Positions 34,113 through 42,190 of a stretch of 64,000 nt of DNA are shown in pieces. Position 1 is the first letter of the stretch. Each line of letters starts with the position of its first letter. Under the pieces are notes generated by a model. It was not told the origin of the DNA and made no database searches. It saw only the letters and a list, made by a program, of their open reading frames with translations. The position numbers were made by a program, and so were the translations under genes. Location of the stretch: contig NZ_JAGRPM010000070.1 of assembly GCF_019449565.1 (NCBI RefSeq), positions 1-64,000 of the forward strand. Direction: 5' to 3'. This DNA comes from Rhodoblastus sp. (GTDB lineage: Bacteria; Pseudomonadota; Alphaproteobacteria; Rhizobiales; Beijerinckiaceae).

Positions 34113-35110
34113 TGCACGCCACGCGCAGGCGCTTTATCGCCATCGCCGCCGCTGCTGGCGGACTGCCTCTCCTTCCCTTCGCCGCCGCCCGCGCCGCGCC
34201 TTCGAAAAACTCTTTCCTCCGCGTCTGGTCGGGCGCGGCTCTGGGCGCCGACGCCACCATGCAAATTCACCACCCCGACCCCGCGGTAGCGGATCGGCTG
34301 ATCGCTGCGAGCCTGGCGGAAGTCGAGCGCCTGGAGCGGGTGATGAGCCTCTATCGTCCCGACAGCGCGTTATCGCGTCTCAATCGCGACGGATACATTG
34401 AAAATCCGCCGTTCGATCTGGTCAGGGTTCTTTCCGAAAGCGGCCGCTATGGCGAACTGACGGGCGGCGCCTTTGATGTGACGGTGCAGCCTCTGTGGGC
34501 GCTCTATGCCGCGCATTTTTCTCGGCCCGACGCCTCATCAGGAGGTCCTCCCGCCGAGGCGATCGCCGCCGCCGTTGCGCGTATTGGACAGGACGCGCTG
34601 TTGGTGGACGCGGAAAGCATCCGCTTGGCGCGGCCAGAGATGAGCGTCACTCTGAACGGCATCGGGGAGGGCTATATTACCGATCGCGTCGTCGACCTGT
34701 TGCGTGCGGGCGGCGTCGAGCACGCAATGGTCAATATGGGCGAAATCTATGCGCTGGGGACTCATCCGATGGGCGAGCCCTGGTCCGTCGGACTCGAGGA
34801 CCCTCGCGCCCCCGAGCATTTGGATCAGCGCATTCCGCTCGCCGATCGCGCCGTGGCGACGTCGGGCGGCTATGGCACGATGTTCGATGCGAGCGGGCGA
34901 TTCAATCATCTGTTCGAGCCGCGAACCGGCCGCACCAGCTGGCGCTGGCTATCGGTTTCGGTCGAGGCCGCGACGACGACCGAGGCGGACGCGCTTTCGA
35001 CCGCTTTCGCTCTGATGCCGGAAGAGGCGACGGCGCCCATTGTGCGCAAACTTGGACTGGTCGCTCATTTTGTCCGCCCCGACGGTTCCCGCTTCGTGCA
35101 GAAGGGGTAA
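34109..35110 (+). CDS. nosX: NosX / ApbE-type FAD:protein FMN transferase of the nos operon
   Basis: ApbE enzymes transfer FMN from FAD to a Thr in a SGAT-type motif; NosX serves NosR. The 333-residue precursor has a twin-arginine-like signal (TRRRFIAIAAAAGG at 5-18). ERLERVMSLYRPDSALSRLN and GAFDVTVQPLW follow, then ITLNGIGEGYITDRV and the metal/FAD region GGYGTMFDASGRFNHLFEPRTG. ATG 34109 or the adjacent ATG 34112 starts it; the longer frame upstream lies in nosL. It is the last gene of the nos array. A second ApbE is encoded at 42191-43186 next to a second NosR-like protein. Confidence 0.94.
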   Translation: MMHATRRRFIAIAAAAGGLPLLPFAAARAAPSKNSFLRVWSGAALGADATMQIHHPDPAVADRLIAASLAEVERLERVMSLYRPDSALSRLNRDGYIENPPFDLVRVLSESGRYGELTGGAFDVTVQPLWALYAAHFSRPDASSGGPPAEAIAAAVARIGQDALLVDAESIRLARPEMSVTLNGIGEGYITDRVVDLLRAGGVEHAMVNMGEIYALGTHPMGEPWSVGLEDPRAPEHLDQRIPLADRAVATSGGYGTMFDASGRFNHLFEPRTGRTSWRWLSVSVEAATTTEADALSTAFALMPEEATAPIVRKLGLVAHFVRPDGSRFVQKG

Positions 35111-35166
35111 GCATACAGAGGCGTTAGCGGGCTGGCGCAGCGGCTTAAATTTCGGAAGGATGAATG

Positions 35167-36045
35167 ATGGGCGACACGGGACATGTCAACGTTCGAGTGC
35201 GCTCCGCCGATGACCTCCTTGCCGTGGCGGAAGCTTTGGAGCGCGAGGCCGCGGCCCGCTATCGCAGCCTGTCGGCGCGGATGGCGCGGCAGGGCGATAT
35301 GGAAATGACCGCCCTGTTCGACAGCCTTGCCGGAATGGAGGATCGGCACGCGAGCCAGATCGGCGATCGCAGTCTGGAGCTGCTTGGCCACAGACCGGAT
35401 ATCGCACATGTAAAATGGGAGACGCCGCCGGGTTATGATCAGGACGAAGCTCGCGGCGCCGAACTGGGAGCTTATGAAGCGCTTGCTTTCGCGGTCCGCA
35501 ATGAGGAACGCGCCTTCGCCTTTTACAGCTATCTGTCAGCCGAAGCGGAAAGTGACGAAATCCGAGCCATGGCTGAAAATTTCGCGCTTGAGGAATTGCA
35601 GCACGCGGCGCTGCTTCGTCAGTATCGTCGCCGCGCCTTTCATAAGAAACGGCCTGCGACTTTCGAAATTCCCACGAATGTTGACGAATTGCGAGCGCTG
35701 GCTCGACTTTGGGACGCGGAAGCGGCGGCGGCGCATGCGGGGCTTGCGCACGCTCTTCGCGCCAACGGCGAGGATGCCGACGCCGCGATTTTTCAGCGTC
35801 TGTCGGAAGATGAGTTGCGCTGCTCGGCAGGCGTCCAAGCTGACTCGGCGTCGGTCCTACGAAGCGTCGCCGACGGATTGCGAATCCTTGAAGAATGTTT
35901 TGATCGCTACGCTTCGATCGCCGAGAAATCGGATGACGAAGCGCTGGTCGCGGAAGCGCAAAATCGCGCGAGCAATATCGTAACGCGTCTCGCGACCGCC
36001 GGCGGCGCGCGCAGCAATACGCTTTTGGGGATGGGCGCCGCCTGA
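35167..36045 (+). CDS. Ferritin-like/rubrerythrin-type protein with two helical-bundle domains
   Basis: The 292-residue protein contains an N-terminal ferritin-like segment (about 14-150). Candidate di-iron ligands are the Glu in ALEREAAARY, the Glu and His in MEDRHASQI, the Glu pair in RNEERAFAFY and the Glu and His in ALEELQHAALL. A second, degenerate helical repeat follows (about 170-275). There are no rubredoxin cysteines, so it is not a full rubrerythrin. It may oxidise or store iron, or scavenge peroxide or NO. ATG 35167 has GGAAGGA about 5 nt upstream. It follows nosX after 56 bp in the same direction and could be co-transcribed with nos. Confidence 0.75.
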   Translation: MGDTGHVNVRVRSADDLLAVAEALEREAAARYRSLSARMARQGDMEMTALFDSLAGMEDRHASQIGDRSLELLGHRPDIAHVKWETPPGYDQDEARGAELGAYEALAFAVRNEERAFAFYSYLSAEAESDEIRAMAENFALEELQHAALLRQYRRRAFHKKRPATFEIPTNVDELRALARLWDAEAAAAHAGLAHALRANGEDADAAIFQRLSEDELRCSAGVQADSASVLRSVADGLRILEECFDRYASIAEKSDDEALVAEAQNRASNIVTRLATAGGARSNTLLGMGAA

Positions 36046-36224
36046 CGAACGCTCCAGAGGTAGTGAAGAGGTCCGACCGGGCGGATGCACTCGATCCCAT
36101 GTGTTTTTTTACGGCGTCATACGAAGCGGCGTGGATCGGGAACAACCATAGCCAGGACCAAATAAGTGGATCTGATCATGACTGATCCGCAGACGTCGCG
36201 ATGAAGGAGCTTGATCAGTTATGC

Positions 36225-36238
36225 TTGCTCCAGCACAA
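36225..36238. promoter_or_regulatory. Possible degenerate NnrR-type site before the DUF1858 gene
   Basis: TTGCT-CCAG-CACAA keeps TTGC on one side and CAA on the other, and its centre is about 42 bp before ATG 36274. It resembles the TTGCG-N4-CACAA variant reported for NnrR targets. It is two bases away from the perfect boxes seen elsewhere in this window. Confidence 0.35.
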
Positions 36239-36273
36239 CGAAACGCCAGCGAGAGCAGGTCAGACTTCCGCCT

Positions 36274-36501
36274 ATGTCAACCGATCCGAAATCTCGTGAG
36301 ATAGATATCGAGACCCTTGTAGACGACGTGATGCGATGGCGTCCGGCGACGATCAAGGTGTTTCTTCGCAGAAGGCTTCGATGTGTCGGCTGTCCAATTG
36401 GACAGTTCCATACCGTCGCCGACGCCGCTCGCGAACATTGCGTCGATGCGGAGCGGCTGCTCGAAGAACTGCTCGCTAGTCCGCTTTCTCCGTCAGCATG
36501 A
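36274..36501 (+). CDS. DUF1858 domain small protein with CxxC motif
   Basis: The 75-residue protein matches DUF1858: IDIETLVDDVMRWRPATIKV followed by LRCVGCPIGQFHTVADAA and a C-terminal helix. The CVGC motif is the family hallmark. DUF1858 domains occur alone or attached to hemerythrin/RIC-like and ferredoxin-type proteins, often in anaerobic or nitrosative-stress settings. The start is ATG 36274; homology begins there, not at the upstream ATG 36211. Its 3' end overlaps the convergent regulator gene by 26 bp. Its role is unknown; association with RIC-type repair is inferred from family and context. Confidence 0.8.
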   Translation: MSTDPKSREIDIETLVDDVMRWRPATIKVFLRRRLRCVGCPIGQFHTVADAAREHCVDAERLLEELLASPLSPSA

Positions 36502-37171
36502 ACAGGCCATGCGGGTCGCACACAAGAATGCGTCGCCGGCCGCCCTTGACCAGCCCCTTTTCCTCCCAGGCGCTGAAGATGCGGCTGACGGTATGCAGTG
36601 TCGTGCCAGTCATTTCGGCGATGTCCTGCCGAGAAATCGGAAAATCGATCAAAATTCCTTCGTCGGTCTTGCGGCCTGCTTGATTGACAAGCCGCAATAC
36701 TGCATGGGCGACGCGCTTTTCGGCCTGCTGCGTCGACATTTCAAGAATTCGCGTTTGTGAATCCTGCAAACGCGCGCCTAGCGTCCCCATGGTGTTGAGC
36801 GCCAGCGCCGGATGACGGGAGATCAGTCCTGTCCAGGCGGAATTAGGCCAAACCAGCGCCAGGGAATCGACGACTGCGGTGGCCGTGCCGGGATAAATCT
36901 CGCTCTTGATCGCCATGGCGACGCCAAACATGTCGCCCGGCCCGACAAATCGCACGACCACCTGCTCGCCCTGTGGAGTGATGCGCGTCACGCGTAGCCG
37001 ACCGTGCAGCAGCAGAAAAAACTCCTCGGCGTTTTGTCCCTGGTTGAAGACCGCGGAGCCTTTTGGGGCGCGCAAGGGCCGCGCCTGAGCCAACACGTCG
37101 TCGAGCGCTTCAGGCCCCATGCCGACAAAGGACGGCAAAGCCGCGATGAGCGAGCGGTCGATTTGCGCCAT
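36476..37171 (-). CDS. nnrR: NnrR/DNR-type Crp/Fnr regulator (NO-responsive, presumed)
   Basis: The 231-residue protein has the beta-roll sensor domain (GSAVFNQGQNAEEFFLLLHG, VVVRFVGPGDMFGV), a dimer helix, and a winged helix where the recognition segment is MTGTTLHTVSRIFSAWE. Here His193 replaces the Glu of FNR while Ser196 and Arg197 remain (H-x-x-S-R). This segment is characteristic of the NnrR/NNR/DNR branch that controls nir, nor, nos and nnrS genes in response to NO. There is no Fe-S cysteine cluster; haem binding is known for relatives. The two perfect TTGCG-N4-CGCAA palindromes in this window are its likely targets. No such box precedes its own gene. Confidence 0.85.
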   Translation of the reverse strand: MAQIDRSLIAALPSFVGMGPEALDDVLAQARPLRAPKGSAVFNQGQNAEEFFLLLHGRLRVTRITPQGEQVVVRFVGPGDMFGVAMAIKSEIYPGTATAVVDSLALVWPNSAWTGLISRHPALALNTMGTLGARLQDSQTRILEMSTQQAEKRVAHAVLRLVNQAGRKTDEGILIDFPISRQDIAEMTGTTLHTVSRIFSAWEEKGLVKGGRRRILVCDPHGLFMLTEKAD

Positions 37172-37573
37172 AACAAAAAATCTCCGAATCGAGCTTTTCG
37201 ATCATCCACCGCGGCGACTCGCGCGCCGTCGTGGTCGGAGCGTAAGTTCCGACCTCGGCCTGTTTGTCGGCAGGCAAGGTTACAGGGCGCGTTCGCCGCT
37301 ACAAAGCAAAAAAGGCGAATGCTCAAGGACTAAGGCTCTGCTTTCGCCTTGTGTAAGAAAATTGATGGATGTCACCAATCGCATGTCTGCGCGCCTACCG
37401 AGGCCCCGCAATCCTCGCAGCAGAAAAAATGCATGTTTTTTTGTCGCCGCACAAAGACCCCTGAAACCGGCCGCTTTATGGGAATGCGAACCGTCAATGT
37501 CGGGAGAGATCGCACGAACGCGACGAGGCAATGAACCTGGGGCGCGCCGTTGCGGGGGAGATCGGATTTGGAT
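37172..37573. other. Divergent promoter region between nnrR-type and hemN-type genes
   Basis: This 402-bp region has no supported gene. It contains TTGAT-GGAT-GTCAC (37362-37375), one base off an FNR-type box. That sequence is 199 bp before the radical SAM gene and 191 bp before the regulator, so it is a weak candidate for anaerobic control of either. Confidence 0.45.
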
Positions 37574-38920
37574 ATGCGAATGACAGATCATTATCGCGAG
37601 GAGCGGCTGCCTCGCTACACAAGCTATCCCACCGCGCCAAACTTCACGGGCGTGGTATCCGCCGCAATCCACGCCGACTGGCTCTCCTCGATCGAAAAAA
37701 CCGCGACGGCCTCGCTATACCTGCACGTTCCATTCTGTCGATCCATGTGCTGGTATTGCGGCTGTCACACAACAGTGGCGCAACGTGACGCGCCGATCGC
37801 CGATTACCTGACCGTCCTGCGCCGGGAAATCGAACTTGTCTCGAACAAGCTTGCGAATCCGCTTGCTGTCCGGCATGTGCATTTTGGCGGGGGAACGCCG
37901 ACCATCGTGACGCCTGAGGAATTCACCGATCTTATCGGCCTGCTGCGTGAACAGTTCCTGATCGCTGCTGACGCCGAGATCGCGGTCGAGATCGATCCCA
38001 GGCGGTTGACGTGCGCCATGACTGCGGCGTTGGGCAGGGCCGGCGTCAACCGCGCAAGCCTGGGCGTCCAAAGCTTCGACCCCACTGTGCAAAAAGCGAT
38101 CAATCGGGTTCAGAGCGTTGAGCAGACCGCGACGGCGACGGCTGGCCTACGTTCCGCCGGCGTGCGTGGCGTCAACTTCGACTTGATCTACGGCCTTCCC
38201 CACCAAACCGTCCAGTCATGCGTTGAAACCGTCGAGCAATGCGTGGCCCTGCGGCCGGATCGCTTCGCGGTGTTTGGCTACGCCCACATCCCGACATTCA
38301 AGAAGCATCAGCGGAAAATCGATGAAGCCGCTCTACCCGATGCCGCAGCCCGCCTTGATCAGGCTGCGGCCATCGCGCAAGCTCTTGTCGCCGCTGGATA
38401 TGAGCGCATTGGCCTCGATCATTTCGCCCTCCCTGACGACAGTCTGGTTCAAGCGCAGGCCGCCGGCCTCCTTCATCGGAATTTCCAGGGTTATACGACC
38501 GATTCATCCGACGTTCTGATCGGTTTGGGGGCGTCGGCCATTAGCCGCTTGCCGCAAGGTTATGTTCAAAATGAAGTTGTCCTGGGACGTCATGCGGAAC
38601 GCGTGCTCCGTGGAGAACTCCCTACTTCCAAGGGGTATGGGTTGACGGCGGACGATCGGTTGCGGGCTGATTTGATCGAGCGCCTGATGTGTGATTTCGA
38701 GGTGGACCTCGCACAGGTCTGCGCTCGTCATCAGACAAGACCCGAGGCGCTCATGGGAACCGCGCCGCGGCTTCAGGCGCTGGTCGCGGACGGGATTGTC
38801 CACCTTGACGGAAACGTGGTTCGGATCGCGTCGAATTCACATATCCTCGTTCGGACGGTCGCTTCAGCATTCGACGCTTACTTGACCTCAAGCGGAGGCG
38901 CCTACAGCCGGGCTGTTTGA
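37574..38920 (+). CDS. hemN: HemN-type oxygen-independent coproporphyrinogen III dehydrogenase
   Basis: HemN converts coproporphyrinogen III to protoporphyrinogen IX with two SAM molecules and no O2, so haem can be made anaerobically. The 448-residue protein has the radical SAM motif CRSMCWYCGC (C55, C59, C62, and the extra C64 typical of true HemN). It also has VHFGGGTPT, NRASLGVQSFDPTVQKAINR and the C-terminal FNLIYGLP-like DLIYGLPHQT. RYTSYPTAPNF at the N-terminus is diagnostic of HemN rather than HemW. ATG 37574 was preferred; homology starts at RLPRYTSYP. In denitrifiers hemN is often FNR-regulated and placed near nar/nos, as here. Confidence 0.94.
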   Translation: MRMTDHYREERLPRYTSYPTAPNFTGVVSAAIHADWLSSIEKTATASLYLHVPFCRSMCWYCGCHTTVAQRDAPIADYLTVLRREIELVSNKLANPLAVRHVHFGGGTPTIVTPEEFTDLIGLLREQFLIAADAEIAVEIDPRRLTCAMTAALGRAGVNRASLGVQSFDPTVQKAINRVQSVEQTATATAGLRSAGVRGVNFDLIYGLPHQTVQSCVETVEQCVALRPDRFAVFGYAHIPTFKKHQRKIDEAALPDAAARLDQAAAIAQALVAAGYERIGLDHFALPDDSLVQAQAAGLLHRNFQGYTTDSSDVLIGLGASAISRLPQGYVQNEVVLGRHAERVLRGELPTSKGYGLTADDRLRADLIERLMCDFEVDLAQVCARHQTRPEALMGTAPRLQALVADGIVHLDGNVVRIASNSHILVRTVASAFDAYLTSSGGAYSRAV

Positions 38921-38963
38921 GAACGAGCCGAGCGCGCTTGGCCGCCGCAAGCCGGCGAAGCGG

Positions 38964-38981
38964 AGGCGGTCGCAACCGCCT
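38964..38981 (+). terminator. Perfect inverted repeat after hemN
   Basis: AGGCGGT (38964-38970) and ACCGCCT (38975-38981) pair over 7 bp with a CGCA loop. It lies between hemN and the next co-directional gene. There is no U-run, so it may only pause or stabilise the transcript. Confidence 0.35.
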
Positions 38982-39033
38982 GACCACCGGCACGGGGCTT
39001 CATTTGGGGACCCCATCAGCGAGGAATATCGAA

Positions 39034-39381
39034 ATGTCTGAATCCTTGTACCCCGCGTTGTCGCGTGAACTCTCCCAGAAACGGCGGTCTCTCGGCCCCG
39101 AAACGGAGAAAGCCTTCCAAGCCTTTAGCCAACAGGTCTTTGCTGACGGCGTGCTGCCGGCGAAGGCCAAGCAGTTGATCGCTCTTGCTGTGGCGCACGT
39201 TACTCAATGCCCCTATTGCATCAAAGGGCACACGAAAGCGGCGCTCCGCCATGGCGCCACGCAAGAGGAAATGATGGAGGCCATCTGGGTTGCTGTCGAA
39301 ATGCGGGCTGGGGCCGCGTATGCGCACACCGCCATCTCGCTCACCGCAATGGATGAAGCAGAAAGCCCTCGCGGCAGCTGA
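39034..39381 (+). CDS. Carboxymuconolactone decarboxylase / AhpD-like protein
   Basis: The 115-residue protein has the AhpD-like core KAKQLIALAVAHVTQCPYCIKGHTKAA with C59, C62 and H66 forming the C-x2-C-x3-H redox motif. Members act as peroxidase-linked thiol reductants or as decarboxylases; the CxxCxxxH form favours a thiol-redox role. All-helical, no signal peptide. ATG 39034 starts the homology. It follows hemN by 113 bp with a hairpin between. Specific partner unknown. Confidence 0.88.
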   Translation: MSESLYPALSRELSQKRRSLGPETEKAFQAFSQQVFADGVLPAKAKQLIALAVAHVTQCPYCIKGHTKAALRHGATQEEMMEAIWVAVEMRAGAAYAHTAISLTAMDEAESPRGS

Positions 39382-39979
39382 TATTCGGGCAGAGGTGCGT
39401 CGAAGTGCTTCGAGGGACCGGCGGCCGGCCGTGCGCCGGCCCAGCGTTTTCCTCGAGGCGCTGGCCGGCACAATCGTCGATTTGGGCAGAGCATTCCACG
39501 CCGTATTCCGGGGCGATCGCCGGATCTAGTCGGATTCTTCGATTGCGGAATCGCAATCGACCTTGAATTCCTGTGTCGTTTTTCTCGCGAAAAAGCGATC
39601 ACCCCGCTGGGTCACAGTTGGCGGCGTGAACATGCTGATTTTATAGCAATCCTGGAGAATCTTGGGAAAATGGCAAGGCTGGCGGAGAGGGAGGGAAACT
39701 CATCCGTTCAGCCAAATCCCTTGTTCTTCTGGGGGTTCAGCTCACGCTTCGACCGCAGTGGGTCACAGTGTGGGGCACAAGTCAAAGGTCGCGCATTTTG
39801 GGCGCTGTAGGGCTCGAACCTACGACCCGCCGGCGGCTCTCGCACTCTCAGCGGACGTTCCGATAGCGAAATGAACCAGCGCTCATGACCCAAGGCGGAA
39901 ATTCAAAAAACGCGTTGCCGACGGGCCGCTCGCGGCCGAAGCGGTCATCTGCTTCTTTACAGGCGTATGGCGGCGTCGC
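39382..39979. other. Intergenic region holding an integration-site scar, no supported CDS
   Basis: This 598-bp gap separates the anaerobic block from the leftward flavoprotein set. It contains a tRNA-Lys 3' fragment (39799-39830). It also has two copies of TGGGTCACAGT about 150 bp apart (near 39608 and 39760), the second followed by GTGGGGCACA. Such short repeats flank recombinase sites in integrated elements. No integrase gene is present. Confidence 0.55.
39799..39830 (-). repeat. tRNA-Lys 3'-end fragment, probable att site of an integrated element
   Basis: Read leftward, GCGGGTCGTAGGTTCGAGCC followed by CTACAGCGCCCA reproduces the variable loop, T-arm (GGTTCGAGCCC) and acceptor 3' strand of an alphaproteobacterial tRNA-Lys. 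The anticodon arm, D-arm and 5' acceptor strand are missing upstream, so it is not a tRNA gene. Partial tRNA 3' ends of about this size are left where tyrosine-recombinase elements integrate into tRNA genes. The Lys assignment is from memory of the T-arm context. Confidence 0.6.
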
Positions 39980-42124
39980 CTAAGCGCCGTTCTTAATGAT
40001 CAAGGTCTTCTTTCGTTTCTCGTAGAGCACGGCAGGCACGCAGCGACGTACGTCGTTATAGATTTCCACGCAATCGAGGCATTGAAAACAGGCGTCGTAG
40101 CGGATGTCGCCCTTTGGTTTGATCGCATCATATCGGCATTCGATTTTGCATAACTGGCAGGGTTTCCCGCATTCCGGGCGTCGCGGGATCCAGTGGAAGA
40201 GCCTCAACGTGCCTCCGATGCTCATGACGGCGCCAAGCGGACAAATGAACCGGCAGAAAAACTTGAAATAAAAGGCCGCGACCAAAAGCAGCGCCAGCGC
40301 ATAGGCGACGAACGGCCAGCTCGCGTTGAAGCCGAGCGTGATGCTGGTCTTGAACGGTTCGACCGCATTGAGGCTTTCGCCAAGCGTCGGCGCAAACACC
40401 GCCGCTGACGCCAACAGCGCCAGAACGACGTAACGCAAATTTCCGAGTTGCCGGCCGTATTTCGCCGGGAATTTGACTTGCGGCAGGCGCAATTTTTCGG
40501 AGATCAGGCCGACGAATTCTTGCAAGGCGCCAAAGGGGCAGAGCCAGCCGCAAAAAGTTCCACGGCCCCAGATCGCGAAAGTCAGAACGGTGAAGCCGAT
40601 GAGCAGCAAGGACACCGGGTCATAGAGATAGCTGGTCAGACCGCCGCCGGAGCTCAGCGATTTGAGTGCGCCAGTGACTTGAACAATCGACAATTGCCCC
40701 TGCGCATGCCAACCGAGAAAGACCAGCGTGAAGGCCAGAAAGGCCAGCCGGAAAACCCGCAGCCGCCCCGGCCTGGCCACGAGCCAGCGCGGCCGGGCGA
40801 GCGCCGCCGTCAACAGCGCGAGTGAAAAGGCGATCACGGAAATATCGATCCACCGACCCTTCCAGGCCGCCAGCCATTCTGGAATCGGTTTGGGCGGAAA
40901 AGAAAAAAGATAGGGCGGCGGCGCATAGGTCAGCACGACCTGCTGATGGGTGAAAATCGGCAGCATCTGCCCTTTGGCGCGGGTGAGCGTGGCGATAAGT
41001 TCGACCGGCGAACCGGGATCGACATCCGAGTCTCCGCGCAAGCCAAACACCCGCGACATTTGCAATTTTACCGGCGCCGTCGTTTCGAGATTTTCAAAGC
41101 CCTGGTCGCGGAAATCGAGAAAGCCGCCGGCTTGCCGCAGCGCAAGACGTGGCGATTGGGCGCCAGGAACAAAGTCGTCGTCGACGATCTGGTAGCGCCC
41201 GGCGACACCGATCCACCACAGGTGACGATTGTCGAAATTCCGATCCGTCAGCGCCTTGTAACCCTCGTCGCCGAGCAGGGCGCGGCCAATTGTTGGCGCA
41301 TTGAGGTAGGCGATATAGAGATCGGCATAACTATCGTCCGGCCGGGCGAGCGCCTCTTCGTCGGCCCCGGCGCCGTCGGTTCCACGAAAGAGCGTTTCGA
41401 CGTCGCGATTGGTCAGGACGAGCCGTCGGATCATGCCTTTGTCGAGCATTTCGGCAAAAGTGACCCGTTCGAATTCATCGCGGCGAACCTTGGCCGGCGG
41501 CCCGAGAGCGCCGCGATCGACAAAGCCGAGTTTTGCGCGCGCGACCGCCAGCGCCGACGTCAGGACTGTCTGGTTGACGATGCGGACCGAGGTCGTGGCC
41601 TTGGCGACGCCGTCGAGCATGGCGACGCCGCCGCGATCCTTGCCGACTCCGCCGGGGTTTCGTGCCGAATCCGTCGCGATAATGAAGGGCTGGTTGAGGT
41701 TTTTGCCGGTATATTGCGCGATGAACTGCCGCAAGAACGTGTCGCCATAGCCGCCGAGATCTCGGAAGGTGAAGACGGGTTCGCGCTGCGACAGCAATTC
41801 GACATCGACAAATTCCCCCTTGCGGTCGAGGGTCACCAGGAAATTCATCGGCGTGCCCTCGAAGCCGGGCAATGGCGCAATATCTAAGGTTTCATAGGCA
41901 TAAGCGACATTGCCCACCTCTTTCTCCAAAGTGCTGGTGACGGGCCAGACCGGAAGATCGGGGAGTTTTTCGCCGACTTCGTAGGGAAGTTTGAAACGCT
42001 GCTGGACCTGTTCCCGCGTGAGCGTCCCCGCCCAGGTCGGCGAGAGGCAGGCCGCCGCCAAAACGAGCGCGATGGCTTTGCCGAAACAGCGTCCGGCGAC
42101 CGCCGCCAGGGTGCGACCGATCAT
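39980..42124 (-). CDS. Second NosR/NirI-like membrane flavo-polyferredoxin (714 aa)
   Basis: The architecture mirrors NosR. There is a signal peptide (about 1-33), a periplasmic N-terminal region (LPDLPVWPVTS, GEFVDVELLSQREPVF) and an FMN-attachment-like segment DGVAKATTS, with Thr177 in the position of the SGAT threonine although Ser and Gly are replaced. Several membrane helices follow from about 425, with [13 protein letters not shown] and CRFICPLGAVM. A C-terminal ferredoxin part has CQLCKIECRYDAI and CFQCLDC. It is only distantly similar to the NosR at 26373. ATG 42124 has GAAGGGAAG upstream. It is the most distal gene of a leftward set with its own ApbE. A role in flavin-based electron transfer to the periplasm is likely; the acceptor is unknown and nothing links it to N2O. 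Confidence 0.85.
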   Translation of the reverse strand: MIGRTLAAVAGRCFGKAIALVLAAACLSPTWAGTLTREQVQQRFKLPYEVGEKLPDLPVWPVTSTLEKEVGNVAYAYETLDIAPLPGFEGTPMNFLVTLDRKGEFVDVELLSQREPVFTFRDLGGYGDTFLRQFIAQYTGKNLNQPFIIATDSARNPGGVGKDRGGVAMLDGVAKATTSVRIVNQTVLTSALAVARAKLGFVDRGALGPPAKVRRDEFERVTFAEMLDKGMIRRLVLTNRDVETLFRGTDGAGADEEALARPDDSYADLYIAYLNAPTIGRALLGDEGYKALTDRNFDNRHLWWIGVAGRYQIVDDDFVPGAQSPRLALRQAGGFLDFRDQGFENLETTAPVKLQMSRVFGLRGDSDVDPGSPVELIATLTRAKGQMLPIFTHQQVVLTYAPPPYLFSFPPKPIPEWLAAWKGRWIDISVIAFSLALLTAALARPRWLVARPGRLRVFRLAFLAFTLVFLGWHAQGQLSIVQVTGALKSLSSGGGLTSYLYDPVSLLLIGFTVLTFAIWGRGTFCGWLCPFGALQEFVGLISEKLRLPQVKFPAKYGRQLGNLRYVVLALLASAAVFAPTLGESLNAVEPFKTSITLGFNASWPFVAYALALLLVAAFYFKFFCRFICPLGAVMSIGGTLRLFHWIPRRPECGKPCQLCKIECRYDAIKPKGDIRYDACFQCLDCVEIYNDVRRCVPAVLYEKRKKTLIIKNGA

Positions 42125-42190
42125 CCCTTCTTCCCTTCGATAAAATCCGGCCAAGGCCTTGATGCGCCGTGAAAAGCGCGCGGCGCGTTT

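Noticed and set aside
37362..37375. TTGAT-GGAT-GTCAC as the hemN FNR box
   Set aside because: One mismatch and 199 bp from the start codon, farther than the other boxes in this window; kept only as a note in the intergenic entry.
39799..39830. A complete tRNA-Lys gene
   Set aside because: Only the variable loop, T-arm and acceptor 3' strand are present; no D-arm, anticodon arm or 5' acceptor strand can be found upstream.
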